DNA of 64,000 nucleotides from NCBI RefSeq assembly GCF_020379485.1, contig NC_063439.1, positions 15,197,683 through 15,261,682 on the forward strand. The letters run 5' to 3'. Shown in pieces: positions 55,240 to 64,000 of the stretch. The translations under genes and the position numbers were made by a program. The stretch's first letter is position 1; every line of letters starts with the position of its first letter. The stretch is from Brassica napus (taxonomy: Eukaryota; Streptophyta; Magnoliopsida; Brassicales; Brassicaceae). The notes below the pieces were generated by a model. The model saw nothing but the letters and a program-made list of their open reading frames with translations. It had not been told where the DNA came from and made no database searches.

Positions 55240-56280
55240 AAAATTGTAAAGACAGTCAATTTATATTACTTGTTCTTTTATCTCTAGCTTTAAAAGTACA
55301 CATTTAAAATAATATTGGGTGTTGAATCACACTCGAAACCAGCTCAATTTAAAATAATATTAGGTTTTTAATATATGTCTAGAAATACTATTAATCATAC
55401 TCCAAAAATATATTTTTAATATTTCTTCATAAAATCCAAAGATAACCCAACAAATAATATGATAAAAAGAATCTAACACTAGGAATAGATCAGAGAAAAA
55501 AAAAACAAAAACAATACTTTTTACCTCAACTTCTAAACCCTAAACATGCCCTAAATTCCAACATTCACAACTTACAATAAATTTCAAAATTAACATTTTG
55601 TAGAAATTTATGACTAAGACAAAAGTATATAATCTTTCCAGTCATCTCTATGAATACCTAAATTAATTTGGATACATAATGCCCAGACACTAAACTTAAT
55701 TCAGTTCTCTCTATGAAACCCTAAACCCCAAGTTAAGTTTTATTTCAAACACAAACATAAGCTACAAATATAATTTTAAATATACTGTTAAACCTCAAAC
55801 TCCAAACACCAGACCTATATTACAGAAAGCTTTACTTTTCAAAATAATATTTCAATTCTGGTTTTAAAAATTTAATATCAAACCCTTAACCCTAAACTAC
55901 AAACCATTTTTTTTTCTATTGGTTCATTTCACAAAGATGTGGACCACCATTAATTTTAAAGTCAAAGTATATATATATTCTTAGTCCTAAATTTTAAATT
56001 AAAAATCAAATTTTTGTTATATTATAGCTTTCAAAATTTTAAATTAAACCATTAAACAAGAAGAAAAAATGTACAAAAACAAAAGAAATATTTAGGTTGC
56101 AAACAGCCAATTAGAATCAAGTACGCGGATCACAATCTTGACCACTCTTTAAATTAAATCTAAAGGTCCACAATCGATCTATTCTGATTGGTTCATTTAG
56201 AAAAAGGTGGATCAGCGATATTTAGTTCTGGCCGTTGATGAGTGTTGATCTAAAGGCTGAAATTAATCTACTTTAATTAG
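55240..56280. other. AT-rich interior of CACTA-type element
   Basis: No gene. Several AAACCCTAAAC-like words (55541, 55716, 55889) look telomere-like but are single, not tandem. Several poly-A/T stretches. Confidence 0.5.
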
Positions 56281-56697
56281 TTTTTAAAATCTTTTTCTTC
56301 CTTCTCTCTTCTGTCTGTCGATACCTATTCTCTTCTCATCTCTTCTTCTAAACTTCTTCGCTTTGATCTCATCATCCCTTTGAATGATAATTCCAACAAC
56401 CGAGGACACCAGGATTCCCGCCGCTGTTCTCACCGTCAAGTTCTTGATGGGTAACAGATCTAAAGGTTGTTGTTCTTTGCAGTCACTTGGTATGTCATCT
56501 CCTTTAGATCCGGTCTGGTTTGTTCGTGTGACATTCCCCACCACCACGAGTAACTCTCTATCTGTCTCTCTTTCTCTCTCTCTACGAATCTGATATTTAT
56601 GTTCTTGGTAAAGGTGCTGGTCGTGACAGAGCTTGTTGTCATGACCATTGAAGGCCTTTGTTAATAGAGGAGGCGTTTGTGAGCAAAGACAGTGGAC
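56281..56697 (+). other. Second captured fragment, unidentified
   Basis: Pyrimidine-rich leader (56290-56350), an exon-like piece with start codon at 56384 (MIIPTTEDTRIPAAVLTVKF), and a CTCTCTC run at 56560-56582. The fragment continues beyond the inserted LTR element at 59927-60040 (GGTGGCAGCGGCGGTCGTGA, Arg/Gly-rich). Source gene not recognised. Confidence 0.4.
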
Positions 56698-56702
56698 AAG
56701 TG

Positions 56703-56949
56703 TGATAAGTCTCCAAATGGGCTTTAAGTGGGCTTCAGGATGAAGTAAATCAAGAAAAGCCCAAGTCTATTATTTACTTGTCATTATATAAGTCTACTTT
56801 GTCTTTGTAAGAAACTATCGATTACGATCATCAAATCAAACTGGGTAAATCCCTAATTTCTACCTCTATCTCTTCTCTTCTCCCTTTGCTCTTCGTCATT
56901 TCTCCCTCCCTTTCTGTTCTACAGATTCGATCCTCCCAGGATCTTATCA
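56703..56949 (+). repeat. 5' LTR of the 3.2-kb element
   Basis: 247 bp, TGATAAGTCTCC ... CAGGATCTTATCA, with TGATAAG/CTTATCA inverted ends. TATA-like TATATAAG at 56785-56792. Confidence 0.93.
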
Positions 56950-56950
56950 T

Positions 56951-56962
56951 TGGTATCAGAGC
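56951..56962 (+). other. Primer binding site of the 3.2-kb element
   Basis: TGGTATCAGAGC, one base after the LTR; initiator Met type. Confidence 0.9.
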
Positions 56963-57003
56963 TCAAGTTCCTTTGACCTTGAGTTAAAAAAAAATGGTTT
57001 TCA

Positions 57004-58170
57004 GTGAGAAGCTCGAGAAGCTACTACAATCATTTAGACAGATGGATGTGGATTGGAAACTGCGTGAGGAGCTTCGAATGGACAGTCAGAGACTGCATGA
57101 GGAGTTCCGTTGAGGAGTATCGGAAGCGGCGGAAGCGGCCGTATGGTGAATCTCATCCTTATAACGCTTTCATCCCTAAAAGGTTTAAAGATCTCAAGCT
57201 AAACGGAGGTACCAGGTTCAAAAGAATTCCGATCAAGCAAAACTACCACAGATCTCGGTTTAAGGACCTGAACAGTAAGCCACCAAGAAGAGCTCTTGAT
57301 TTTAAGGGTTCGTTAGACCTTACGGGGCATGCGACATCTCAGAGGAGATGTGTGAGAATGAAGACTATTGGAATGAAGAAACAATACAACCGAGAGAAGA
57401 AAGCAATACTGCTTGCGCAAGCTTGTAAAAGTTTAGGAGTGTTATGTGAATCTTCGGGTTGTAAAGACACTAAAAATGATTTGCAGATCCGCGTGGGAAC
57501 AAGACAGATCGTCGATACAGGAGTGAAGCGAGATGAGCATCACTTTGGGGATGGGTTTACGTCTTATGCTCCTATGGATATAGAGTGTGAAGTCGATACG
57601 TTGATAGGGGATCAAAGTATCTTCGCTGAGGATGTTACAGCGCTAGAACATGATGATCCTGATGCTGCGATGGAGTCTGTGAAGGATGAAACAGTACTGA
57701 AGTCTTTGCAGGATGATGCAACACTGGAGACTGAATCGGAGGAACAAAGCAAGTATAAGAGCCGTGGCAATCATTCTCAGGTCCAACAACAGATGAGGCA
57801 ACGAGAGAAACGAGGGTTTCATAAGGTTCGGTTCAAGGTTAGACTTCGCAGAAGCTGTAAAGTACCAGCTGAGAAGGTGACAAAAGATGGGGAACTTTTC
57901 AAGCTGGAGAAATCAGAATTGCTTCACAAAGGAAGAAAGTATACAAGAAAGCTTATGGTCAGATGGTACTATTATAAGGTTAGGAAGCGAGTTAAGCTGC
58001 TTGGAGCCGTGGAAACGGGGTTCAAATGTTTCTTGAAAGCTGGGGCTGAATCAGGCTATAAGGCCAAAATCATTGTTTCTCCTGTGGGCGTGATGCTTCC
58101 TGTGGGCGTGATGCTTCCTGAGACGGTAGAAGTTCGAAGATCTCGGTTCAGGAGTGGAACTATAAGGTGA
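57004..58170 (+). CDS. ORF A of the 3.2-kb element, unknown protein
   Basis: 388 codons. Basic throughout the first half (EEYRKRRKRPYGES, PKRFKDLK, KPPRRALDFKG), an acidic middle (ECEVDTLIGDQSIFAEDV, LEHDDPDAAMESVKDE), then a Gln/Arg and Lys-rich end. It contains a perfect small duplication PVGVMLPVGVMLP. The true start is probably upstream: an ATG at 56994, in another frame, opens a coiled-coil-like stretch (MVFSEKLEKLLQSFRQMD) of 39 codons that runs into TGA at 57111, just where the ORF A frame becomes sensible (EEYRKRRK). One extra base near 57110 would explain this. The position fits a gag-like role, but no gag motif or zinc knuckle is seen. No family recognised. Confidence 0.6.
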   Translation: MRSSRSYYNHLDRWMWIGNCVRSFEWTVRDCMRSSVEEYRKRRKRPYGESHPYNAFIPKRFKDLKLNGGTRFKRIPIKQNYHRSRFKDLNSKPPRRALDFKGSLDLTGHATSQRRCVRMKTIGMKKQYNREKKAILLAQACKSLGVLCESSGCKDTKNDLQIRVGTRQIVDTGVKRDEHHFGDGFTSYAPMDIECEVDTLIGDQSIFAEDVTALEHDDPDAAMESVKDETVLKSLQDDATLETESEEQSKYKSRGNHSQVQQQMRQREKRGFHKVRFKVRLRRSCKVPAEKVTKDGELFKLEKSELLHKGRKYTRKLMVRWYYYKVRKRVKLLGAVETGFKCFLKAGAESGYKAKIIVSPVGVMLPVGVMLPETVEVRRSRFRSGTIR

Positions 58171-58223
58171 GGAAACGCAGGTTATGGTGAAAAGACATAG
58201 TCTCTTCCACCAGGGCTGAATCT

Positions 58224-59621
58224 ATGAGTCATATGAAAGGTGCAAGGATGTTCTTAGGTGTAAGAACAGATGGACGAGAACAACGAGCTGTGGGAGAAGA
58301 GCGCCTTACATCAAAGGGCAGTGGAGAATTTGAGATTGGTTTATATCCTTGGGGTCATGATGAGATTCAGGAAGATACATGGGAGTTTGAGATAGAAATT
58401 ACGGACCAGAAGCAATCCATTCATATGGTTAAAAAGTCAATGGAGACGTGGGCTAAGGAATCAAATTTTGGTCAAGCTGAGTGTTTGAGAGTAGTTGACA
58501 GTTATTGTGAAGGTGGTGGTGCTGGTAGCCAGTATCCTAACGTCAATGGCAACCGTGTGTGGAATCCTGGAGTTCTATTGGTTGAAGAAGACAAGAGCTA
58601 TAGCAGTGTTATAGCTGAGAAGTTGTGGATTTCTGAGTTGTACATCGAGGTCAAGCGTGTGGATGTTCGTGGTCTTAAGAGATCACTAGCGAGTCAAAAG
58701 GTAAATTCATGTGATGGGGTTAAGATCATGGGGTCAGCTTTTGTCTCCTTCAGCCTTGAGGACAAGACTGTTCTTCTACCGGGGAGAAAGCTCAGGCTCT
58801 GTGGTGAGAAAATAATGAAGAAACAATACACTTACAAGAACACGCCATTACTACCTTCGGTATTTACATACGGAACGTTTTTATCACCAAGGCCACCAGA
58901 GTTAGAAAAGCGCAAAGGTGAGCAACTGAGAGAAGTACAAGGATGGCTGGAACGTGCATTGCAGGCTGGAGGACAGGAAACACAGAGAAGGGTTTATAAG
59001 AAGCGGCTAAGGCCGAGATGGGTTCTTGCTCAGGTAATAGGAAAACTTGACAAGCTGAGTTTGGCAGAAGCATGTAAAGGAACTTATGCATGGTTATCAT
59101 ACACTGATGCGGTGGTTGGAGATGTATGGGATATCACATTACCTATTGAGAAGTGCAGGTTTCCACAGTTGTTTCAAGACGAGACAGGAGTGAATAACAA
59201 GAAGAAAACTGAGACTGTGAAAGTGGTTCAAGTGACTGGAAATTCATTGCTTGGCTCTAAGAAGCTCACTTGCGGATCTGAAGAACATATAGAATTTGAG
59301 CCAGAAGAGTCTTCTGTTTTGGATAAGCCTACTCCAACGAAATATTCAACTCTTATGTGGCTGCTGCAAAACGTTTTCAAGAGTGATGTGAAAGCAAATT
59401 TGGTGATCAAGAGAAACACTCGTGATGGTGAACAGGAGCTACAAGAGAAAATGTCCAGCATGATCACTATTATCAAGTTGGTCTATTCTCAGTCCACCGA
59501 CATGATGGAGTGCTTTGACGCTTTAAGACCTCCAGAGCAGTTAGTCTGTGTACCATTTATTCTGCTCACTGGAATCAGGAATCAACTCACCAAACGGAAG
59601 TTCTTGACACAAAGGCAATGA
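58224..59621 (+). CDS. ORF B of the 3.2-kb element, unknown protein
   Basis: 465 codons from ATG 58224, in a different frame from ORF A and 53 bp after it. Features: GEFEIGLYPWGHDEIQEDTW, VKRVDVRGLKRSLASQK, LLPGRKLRLCGEKIMKKQYT, REVQGWLERALQAGGQETQRR, then PRWVLAQVIGKLDKLSLAEA. Rich in Trp, Glu and Lys; no transmembrane segment or signal peptide seen; no RT, protease or integrase motif. Either a second protein or the continuation of ORF A past a frameshift. Long open frames in a recent element suggest it was coding at insertion. I do not recognise it. Confidence 0.6.
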   Translation: MSHMKGARMFLGVRTDGREQRAVGEERLTSKGSGEFEIGLYPWGHDEIQEDTWEFEIEITDQKQSIHMVKKSMETWAKESNFGQAECLRVVDSYCEGGGAGSQYPNVNGNRVWNPGVLLVEEDKSYSSVIAEKLWISELYIEVKRVDVRGLKRSLASQKVNSCDGVKIMGSAFVSFSLEDKTVLLPGRKLRLCGEKIMKKQYTYKNTPLLPSVFTYGTFLSPRPPELEKRKGEQLREVQGWLERALQAGGQETQRRVYKKRLRPRWVLAQVIGKLDKLSLAEACKGTYAWLSYTDAVVGDVWDITLPIEKCRFPQLFQDETGVNNKKKTETVKVVQVTGNSLLGSKKLTCGSEEHIEFEPEESSVLDKPTPTKYSTLMWLLQNVFKSDVKANLVIKRNTRDGEQELQEKMSSMITIIKLVYSQSTDMMECFDALRPPEQLVCVPFILLTGIRNQLTKRKFLTQRQ

Positions 59622-59670
59622 TTACAAAATGGTTTATCTCATTGCCAACTTGAGGACAAGTCGGATCTCT

Positions 59671-59683
59671 AACGGGGGAGTAT
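59671..59683 (+). other. Polypurine tract of the 3.2-kb element
   Basis: AACGGGGGAGTAT immediately before the 3' LTR; would prime plus-strand synthesis. Confidence 0.8.
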
Positions 59684-59926
59684 TGATAAGTCTCCAAATG
59701 GGTTTTAAGTGGGCTTCGGGGATGAAGTAAATCAAGAAAAGCCCAAGTCTATTATTTACTTGTCATTATATAAGTCTACTTTGTCTTTGTAAGAAACTAT
59801 CAATTACGATCATCAAATCAAACTGGGTAAATCCCTAATTTCTACCTCTATCTCTTCTCCCTTTGCTCTTCGTCATTTCTCCCTCCCTTTCTGTTCTACA
59901 GATTCGATCCTTCCAGGATCTTATCA
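59684..59926 (+). repeat. 3' LTR of the 3.2-kb element
   Basis: 243 bp. Compared with the 5' LTR by eye: four substitutions, one inserted G, one 5-bp deletion in the CTCTTCTCTTCTCCC stretch. Confidence 0.93.
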
Positions 59927-60040
59927 CAGTGGTCATTAGCAGAGGTGGCAGCGGCGGTCGTGAGAGGAGGAGGCAGAGAGGACAGAGGAGGCGGAGAAGA
60001 GGCACGTGATGGAGGCTGCTTAGGTTTAGTTATTGATTAA

Positions 60041-60289
60041 CTACGTTTAGGTTAATTAGGTTTGGTTTAATGTGTATTAATTATTTTTTTGGTTTAAGTT
60101 TCTATGGTTTATTGTTTCTATGGTTTAATGTGTAAACCGATAATAAATTGTAAACCAATATTAAGTATTTAATTCTAGAATTAAAAAATAAAATTTAATT
60201 TTTAATTATGAATAAATTTTCAATTTCATTTTATTATCAAATTTTTAATCAATTAAATTTTAATTATTTAATTTAATTTTTTTTTAATT
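60041..60289. other. AT-rich part of CACTA-type element
   Basis: T/A-rich with repeated TTTAATT words; no gene or structure recognised. Confidence 0.5.
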
Positions 60290-60575
60290 AATTTATCTTA
60301 ATTATAGCATTATTATATATATGCCAGTGTAAAATATTTTACATCAGTAAAAAATTATAAAAAGAACATCACAGCACAAATTAAATGCTATAAAATGTTA
60401 ATTTATAGCTCAGATTTAACGCTATAATATCTCTACTTATTATAGCACATGAAAAAACGCTACAATATGGAGGAAGTCTACCATAGCTGCGGCTGTCACG
60501 GTGTTCTTCGAAACGCTACGAAACCCTTATAATAGCGTTTTTCGGGTGCTACCAATACCAATATTTCTTGTAGTG
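60290..60575 (-). repeat. CACTA right terminus and subterminal repeats
   Basis: About nine copies of a GCTATAA / TATAGCG word in both orientations (60303, 60388, 60407, 60429, 60438, 60457, 60512, 60532), ending in CTTGTAGTG at 60567-60575. Such arrays are the transposase-binding region of CACTA elements. The next three bases are TGT, a possible 3-bp duplication whose partner is lost. Confidence 0.75.
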
Positions 60576-60722
60576 TGTGTCTCCGTCGATCGATGGTTGG
60601 TCGCGCTCTGTGTTCTCCATTATTTATGTCTGCGTAACAGATTAAGAAAGAAAACTTTAGCAAGTTTTTCGCAACAAGTCTATACTAAATTCTAAATTAA
60701 ATCTAATGGTAATAAGAAAGAG

Positions 60723-60740
60723 TCCCCGGCAACGGCGCCA
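60723..60740 (-). other. Athila copy 2 primer binding site, tRNA-Asp
   Basis: Plus strand TCCCCGGCAACGGCGCCA, an 18-base perfect match to the 3' end of plant tRNA-Asp including CCA. Four bases from the LTR edge at 60745. Confidence 0.93.
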
Positions 60741-60744
60741 AATT

Positions 60745-62064
60745 TGATATCACTCGAATTACCCTAAAGAGTGTTACTCTCAGCAAAAGAGGTTCAGGTG
60801 TAGTACTTAGAGATCAAATCCATAGAGACCTTAGGATTACTCAACAGACTTAAATAATTAGAAATGAAGATAGACTAAGAGGTTTTAATTGTTTTAAAAG
60901 CAGTAAATGATAAATCGAAAACAATAGTGAAACGATAGATTGAGTTGAAGTGGTTTCAAGAATGGGAAAACAACTAGATTCAGGTAAATCTCAGGTATGA
61001 AACGCATGCACTTAGTTTAGACTAAAGGGTTTGATGGTTTTTGAACTAAACAATGATTTAACTGGATAGGTTATCTTCACTAGATCTCGGATCTCAACTG
61101 TCGTATGTTAATCTCGAGAGAGTGTCGATCGATGTGACTTGATGTACATCGACCAATACACCTTTGTAACAACCGACCGACAGAACGATAGATGCGTCGA
61201 TCGATGGTTATTCTAGCGAGCTTTGCGAACGGGTTTAACTTGTTCTCTAACCTTCTCAGACCAACTGTCGTTGCGCCTGAGTTAGTTAGATCACGCAAGT
61301 GGGTTCAGGTATTGAGGGAAAACGGTTAGTTGGACTCAATTAATCCTAAGATCTAAAATGAAGGTGATCAATCTCAATTTTAGCATTAAGTTCACAAGCA
61401 ATGAAAGAACAATCAAAACACCTTTTTAATAGTCATATTAGCAGTACATAATTTCAACCATGGTGAGAAACCTAAATCTAACAAATGGTTTACTCAAACA
61501 TATTCATGAGAGACAAAGTCATGATGGCGTGAAATAAACTCAAATGAAACATAGAACACAAATAGATAGAGTAATAGAAATAAAGGAGTTCAAGATCTTC
61601 TCTGTTTTGCAGTCTCAGATCTATCTCTCCAATCCTAAGCTCTTCTAATGGTAGCCAAAATGCTCCTTCTCCAAACTAGGTATTTTTCAAGTGTCTCCCC
61701 CAAATGATATAAAAACCCTAGTACATATAGCCTGACAGGCGGCTAGAGGCTTAAGTTGCAAATAATAGATCTTCTAGGAAATGAAATCTTTTAATTCGCG
61801 ATCACACTCGTGTGACTAGGCATCGATCGATGCACATGTATGTTTGTCGATCGATGGTAAGTGATTCTGATCGACCGATGTTGCTCTTCAAGCGTCGATC
61901 GATTTTCCTTGCATAAAAGCATTCTAAAATGTCCCAAAAGTATCATTTCCTTCCATCAGGTGAATAAACCTGTAATTTCTTTGAAAAGACTCTACAACAT
62001 GATTAATACATCTTAAAACTCTTATATACCATGTATAAAAACGGGTGAAAATCATGGTATATCA
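60745..62064 (-). repeat. Athila copy 2, 5' LTR
   Basis: 1320 bp, TGATATCACTCG to ATGGTATATCA; aligns end to end with 6324-7624. Same TCGATCGA clusters (61124-61205, 61820-61905). Right flank GAAAG. Confidence 0.93.
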
Positions 62065-62551
62065 GAAAGCGGAGAGGGATCTTGCTCGCATGCAAGGCGA
62101 GATGTTGGAGCGCGATGCGCAACTTGCTCGTGACCACGCGAGGACCGTTCGTAAGGCAGAACAGAAGGGTAAGTGGGAGATCGTCGAGTTGATGATGAAC
62201 CGTGCTTCTCAATTCCAGATCGAGTACGGGAACCTCAAGGTTGCTTTCACCTTAGTGGGCGATTATCGTGAGTGTCGCGGTTCAGTCTGGAGCCATTGGA
62301 AGTCGCAGGCGGACGACTATGTTTTCGAGAAGGAGATGGGGTTAATGAAGGGAGGCATGAAGGATCATGCTCAAGCTGAGGCGCTCATTCCTCCGATCGA
62401 CGGGAGGATTCAGGGATTCTGGGATCCCATCCCGGTTTCTCCCGATACCATAGAGACCACGACCGAGTTTCCCGGTGATTGCGAGGAGGTGGATCATCCC
62501 GTGGATGCGTTTGGAGCTTTGTTGTCCGGGAAGTTTTACTTTGAACCTTGA
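62065..62551 (+). pseudogene. C-terminal part of putative gypsy-type transposon protein
   Basis: Open frame directly after the Athila [23 protein letters not shown] (coiled coil), [38 protein letters not shown], then [20 protein letters not shown] and a stop at 62549-62551. I recognise this as the C-terminal end of the same Brassicaceae repeat protein family whose N-terminus is at 7962-8693. The apparent start (62045) is in the LTR; the real N-terminus was separated by the Athila insertion. Strand is plus here. Function unknown. Confidence 0.6.
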
Positions 62552-64000
62552 GAGGTGGAGTGATCATCCAGAGGGAGGAGTTTGTTTATCCTGCGTTTGT
62601 GGCCGAGTGGGGTCTTTATTTATTTTTTTTGTGCCGAGTGTGGCTTTTATTTCGAGACATTGCATGAGCCTGTTTTGGCTGTTTTACCATTTACCGGGAC
62701 TGGCCGTTGGTGGCTTTGAATCCCTGCCGCTTATGCGGTTTTTATATATGATGGGCGTTTATTTCGAATTGTTTTGTTTTGAGTAGGTTTGAAGTAAATA
62801 TGAGTTGTCGTCTAATGTTTAATTCCGTTGAGACGTTCAATCTGTCGGTTCGTTCGTGACTTTTCGTAAAAATTACTTATTCTTACGAATTTCGGGAACG
62901 TTGAGATGTGAACGGAGAGACATGATTTAGGATCTCGTATCGTTTAGATATAATGCCTTGAGATGTCTGAGACCAATGCGATGGGTTTAGGGCAAGACTT
63001 AGGTTTACTCTCGGTTTAAGGTTTATGCGGAGACTAGCCGTCTATCGATTTTCCTGTTGCGATTTCTACCTGATTCGTACCGATTTAAAGTCCGCGATAA
63101 GTTCTCGGCCTATATGACTTGTATGGTATGAATCAAGCATCTTTCCAGAGACAATTTTTAAGCCAACTGGAAGTGCTAGACCAAAATTTCGGATTTTTTT
63201 GTAGTGCGCTCTCATCCTTGTGTTGGACGTTCGAAGATCAAAAGAGTGATCAAGTTGCGCTTGTTTAAGACGACTGGCTTGTTCGTCGGGGCCAATCGAC
63301 GAACGGGGTGTAAGGTTTTTTGGTGGTTGCGGTCGCAAAATTTGTTTGCATCATCTCGAATTTTAACTTGGCGACGTCTCGCAGTTGTTTCGAAGATTAT
63401 ACGTATATCTTGAGTGATGAAAAATGATTATTTTGAAATTTTGGGCCGGATGAGGCCGCTGACAAGAGTCTTATCGTTTGTAGATTTTCTAGGCGTGTCC
63501 TGGGATTTTTGCGTTAATTGAAGTGCAAGCGTTTTAATAAAAAAGGGCAACGCATATTGTAGTAAAAAAAGTTTTCGAAATCTCAAAAAATGACGCATCT
63601 TTTCCCATGTGGGAGTATACGAGTATACGTACACACTCCCCCCTTTTTTAGAGAGGGGGATAGCTGAACTCGTCTTTCGACGAGCTGCCTACGTACCCCT
63701 TTCGAGGATCAAACCATCCCGTAGTTCTATTTTATACCGCGAGCGTTTTTACTCGGCGGTTGTCGCCGTGCTGACCGCCTTGATCGTGATGACCGTGGCC
63801 GGGTCAGTGCTCTTTTCCGGATGTTCCAGTTCAGTTGTAGCGTCGGCTTCGGATTCGTGTTGAGTTTCGACATCTCAAGCTTTTGCTTCAGCAGACGATG
63901 TTAAATTGTCTTTCCTTGAAGCGTTTTTGGCCGAAGATTGATCTATCTTCGTGCGCTTGCGATTTGCGGTTGCCTAAGTCGTGATTTGCCTTAACTTGTG
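62552..64000 (+). other. 3' flank of the putative gypsy-type element, no gene
   Basis: No convincing ORF. G/T-rich 3' UTR-like sequence (62580-62800), then unassigned DNA. At 63610-63660 GTATACGAGTATACGTAC is followed by an inverted pair CCCCCCTTTTTTAGAGAGGGGG. After it, GAACTCGTCTTTCGACGAGCTGC forms another dyad (63666-63686). I recall this last block as a recurrent Brassica repeat. Likely the remainder of the same element. Confidence 0.45.

Larger units (their letters stand above)
56703..59926 (+). mobile_element. 3.2-kb LTR retroelement with two ORFs and no RT
   Basis: Two direct LTRs (56703-56949 and 59684-59926), primer site TGGTATCAGAGC at 56951, purine tract at 59671. Flanking 5-mers AAGTG (56698) and CAGTG (59927) match at 4 of 5, a probable target duplication. 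The two internal ORFs (388 and 465 codons) show no RT, RNase H, protease or integrase motif. Before the purine tract, AACTTGAGGACAAGTC resembles the 3' end of chromovirus-type gypsy elements, which may be its helper class. The LTRs differ by about four substitutions and two small indels, so insertion is recent relative to its neighbours. Confidence 0.88.
54319..60575. mobile_element. CACTA-type element with captured fragments, left end lost
   Basis: Right end CACTACAAGAAATATTGG (minus strand, 60575-60558) is the standard plant CACTA terminus, followed by TGT and resumed Athila gag. Subterminal TATAGCG-type repeats lie at 60290-60560. No transposase. The interior contains gene-like fragments at 54403-55233 and 56281-56697 / 59927-60040, consistent with a gene-capturing CACTA element. 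Left limit uncertain: it includes 48412-48560 if the LINE target site lay within it. Confidence 0.6.
44794..62064 (-). mobile_element. Athila-type element, copy 2, split by ~12 kb
   Basis: Two pieces on the same strand. 44794-48411 carries RT (partial), protease and most of gag. 60576-62064 carries the gag start, primer site and 5' LTR. Together they mirror copy 1 from about 2513 to 7624, minus about 50 bp of the gag N-terminal linker at the break. Integrase, RNase H and 3' LTR are missing on the left. In between lie 48412-60575: a CACTA-type element, a LINE and a short LTR element. Confidence 0.85.

Noticed and set aside
55541..55900. Interstitial telomere repeats (CTAAACCC words)
   Set aside because: Only isolated words, no tandem TTTAGGG units; AT-rich background.
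62045..62064. Start codon at 62045 as the true start of the 168-residue ORF
   Set aside because: The first codons lie in the Athila LTR; the protein family begins far upstream.
63600..63690. Rho-independent-type terminator (C6-T6 with G-rich inverted arm)
   Set aside because: Plant nuclear DNA does not use such terminators; it is a dyad in a repeat.

Overview
The window is repeat-dense plant nuclear DNA, most likely pericentromeric sequence from a Brassica species. I see no convincing host gene. The Brassica call rests on five things: a ~175-bp tandem satellite that I recall as resembling the Brassica centromeric CentBr/HindIII satellite; LTRs carrying GGTCGCTACGTAGCGACC-type palindrome arrays; Athila-clade elements; an F-box gene of the At2g35280-like family; and the Brassicaceae DUF1985 family. 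All names come from recognising residues by eye. No search was run, and some ends are approximate.

Layout, left to right. (1) 1-7624: minus-strand Athila-type Ty3/gypsy element with gag, protease, RT-RNase H, integrase, a tRNA-Asp primer site and a 1.3-kb 5' LTR. It sits in a minus-strand gene resembling the 'putative gypsy type transposon' family (7625-8693). (2) ~8970-19960: a Mutator-like (MULE) composite. It holds a plus-strand DUF1985 gene, a minus-strand MURA transposase gene, a minus-strand F-box gene and a second partial copy of the transposase 5' end. Its introns and spacers are packed with a degenerate AACTCAGCCGTAA motif. A 5'-truncated LINE (14433-15994) and a solo LTR (16456-17665, target duplication AGACC) are inserted in it. 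(3) ~20110-29604: a plus-strand LINE split by a related LTR (22106-27285, duplication AGTCT). That LTR is itself split by a non-autonomous LTR element without RT (22498-26424). A hAT-type MITE (28844-29261) interrupts the LINE RNase H.

(4) ~30200-38482: the 5' part of another LINE fused to the satellite. A ~1-kb piece of LINE ORF1 recurs three times within the array, so it has become part of a higher-order repeat. The last three monomers are inverted. (5) 38483-44793: two copia elements of one family, a minus-strand 3' half cut by a plus-strand copy. (6) 44794-62064: a second minus-strand Athila, cut off on the left by copia and split in gag by about 12 kb of nested insertions. These are a CACTA-type element with a recognisable right end, inside which lie a nearly complete LINE (48576-54303, 15-bp duplication) and a 3.2-kb LTR element (56703-59926). 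The latter has two long open reading frames, no RT and LTRs with about four substitutions between them. (7) 62065-64000: the C-terminal end of another putative-gypsy-type gene and its 3' flank.

The elements record nested insertion and deletion, not a pathway. Nearly all coding regions carry stops or frameshifts. The main exceptions are the two ORFs of the 3.2-kb element. The signals most worth follow-up are the TCAGCCGTAA arrays of the MULE, the RT-less 3.2-kb element, the LINE-satellite higher-order repeat, the covarying palindromes in the two LTRs, and the TCGATCGA motif scattered through Athila coding and LTR sequence.
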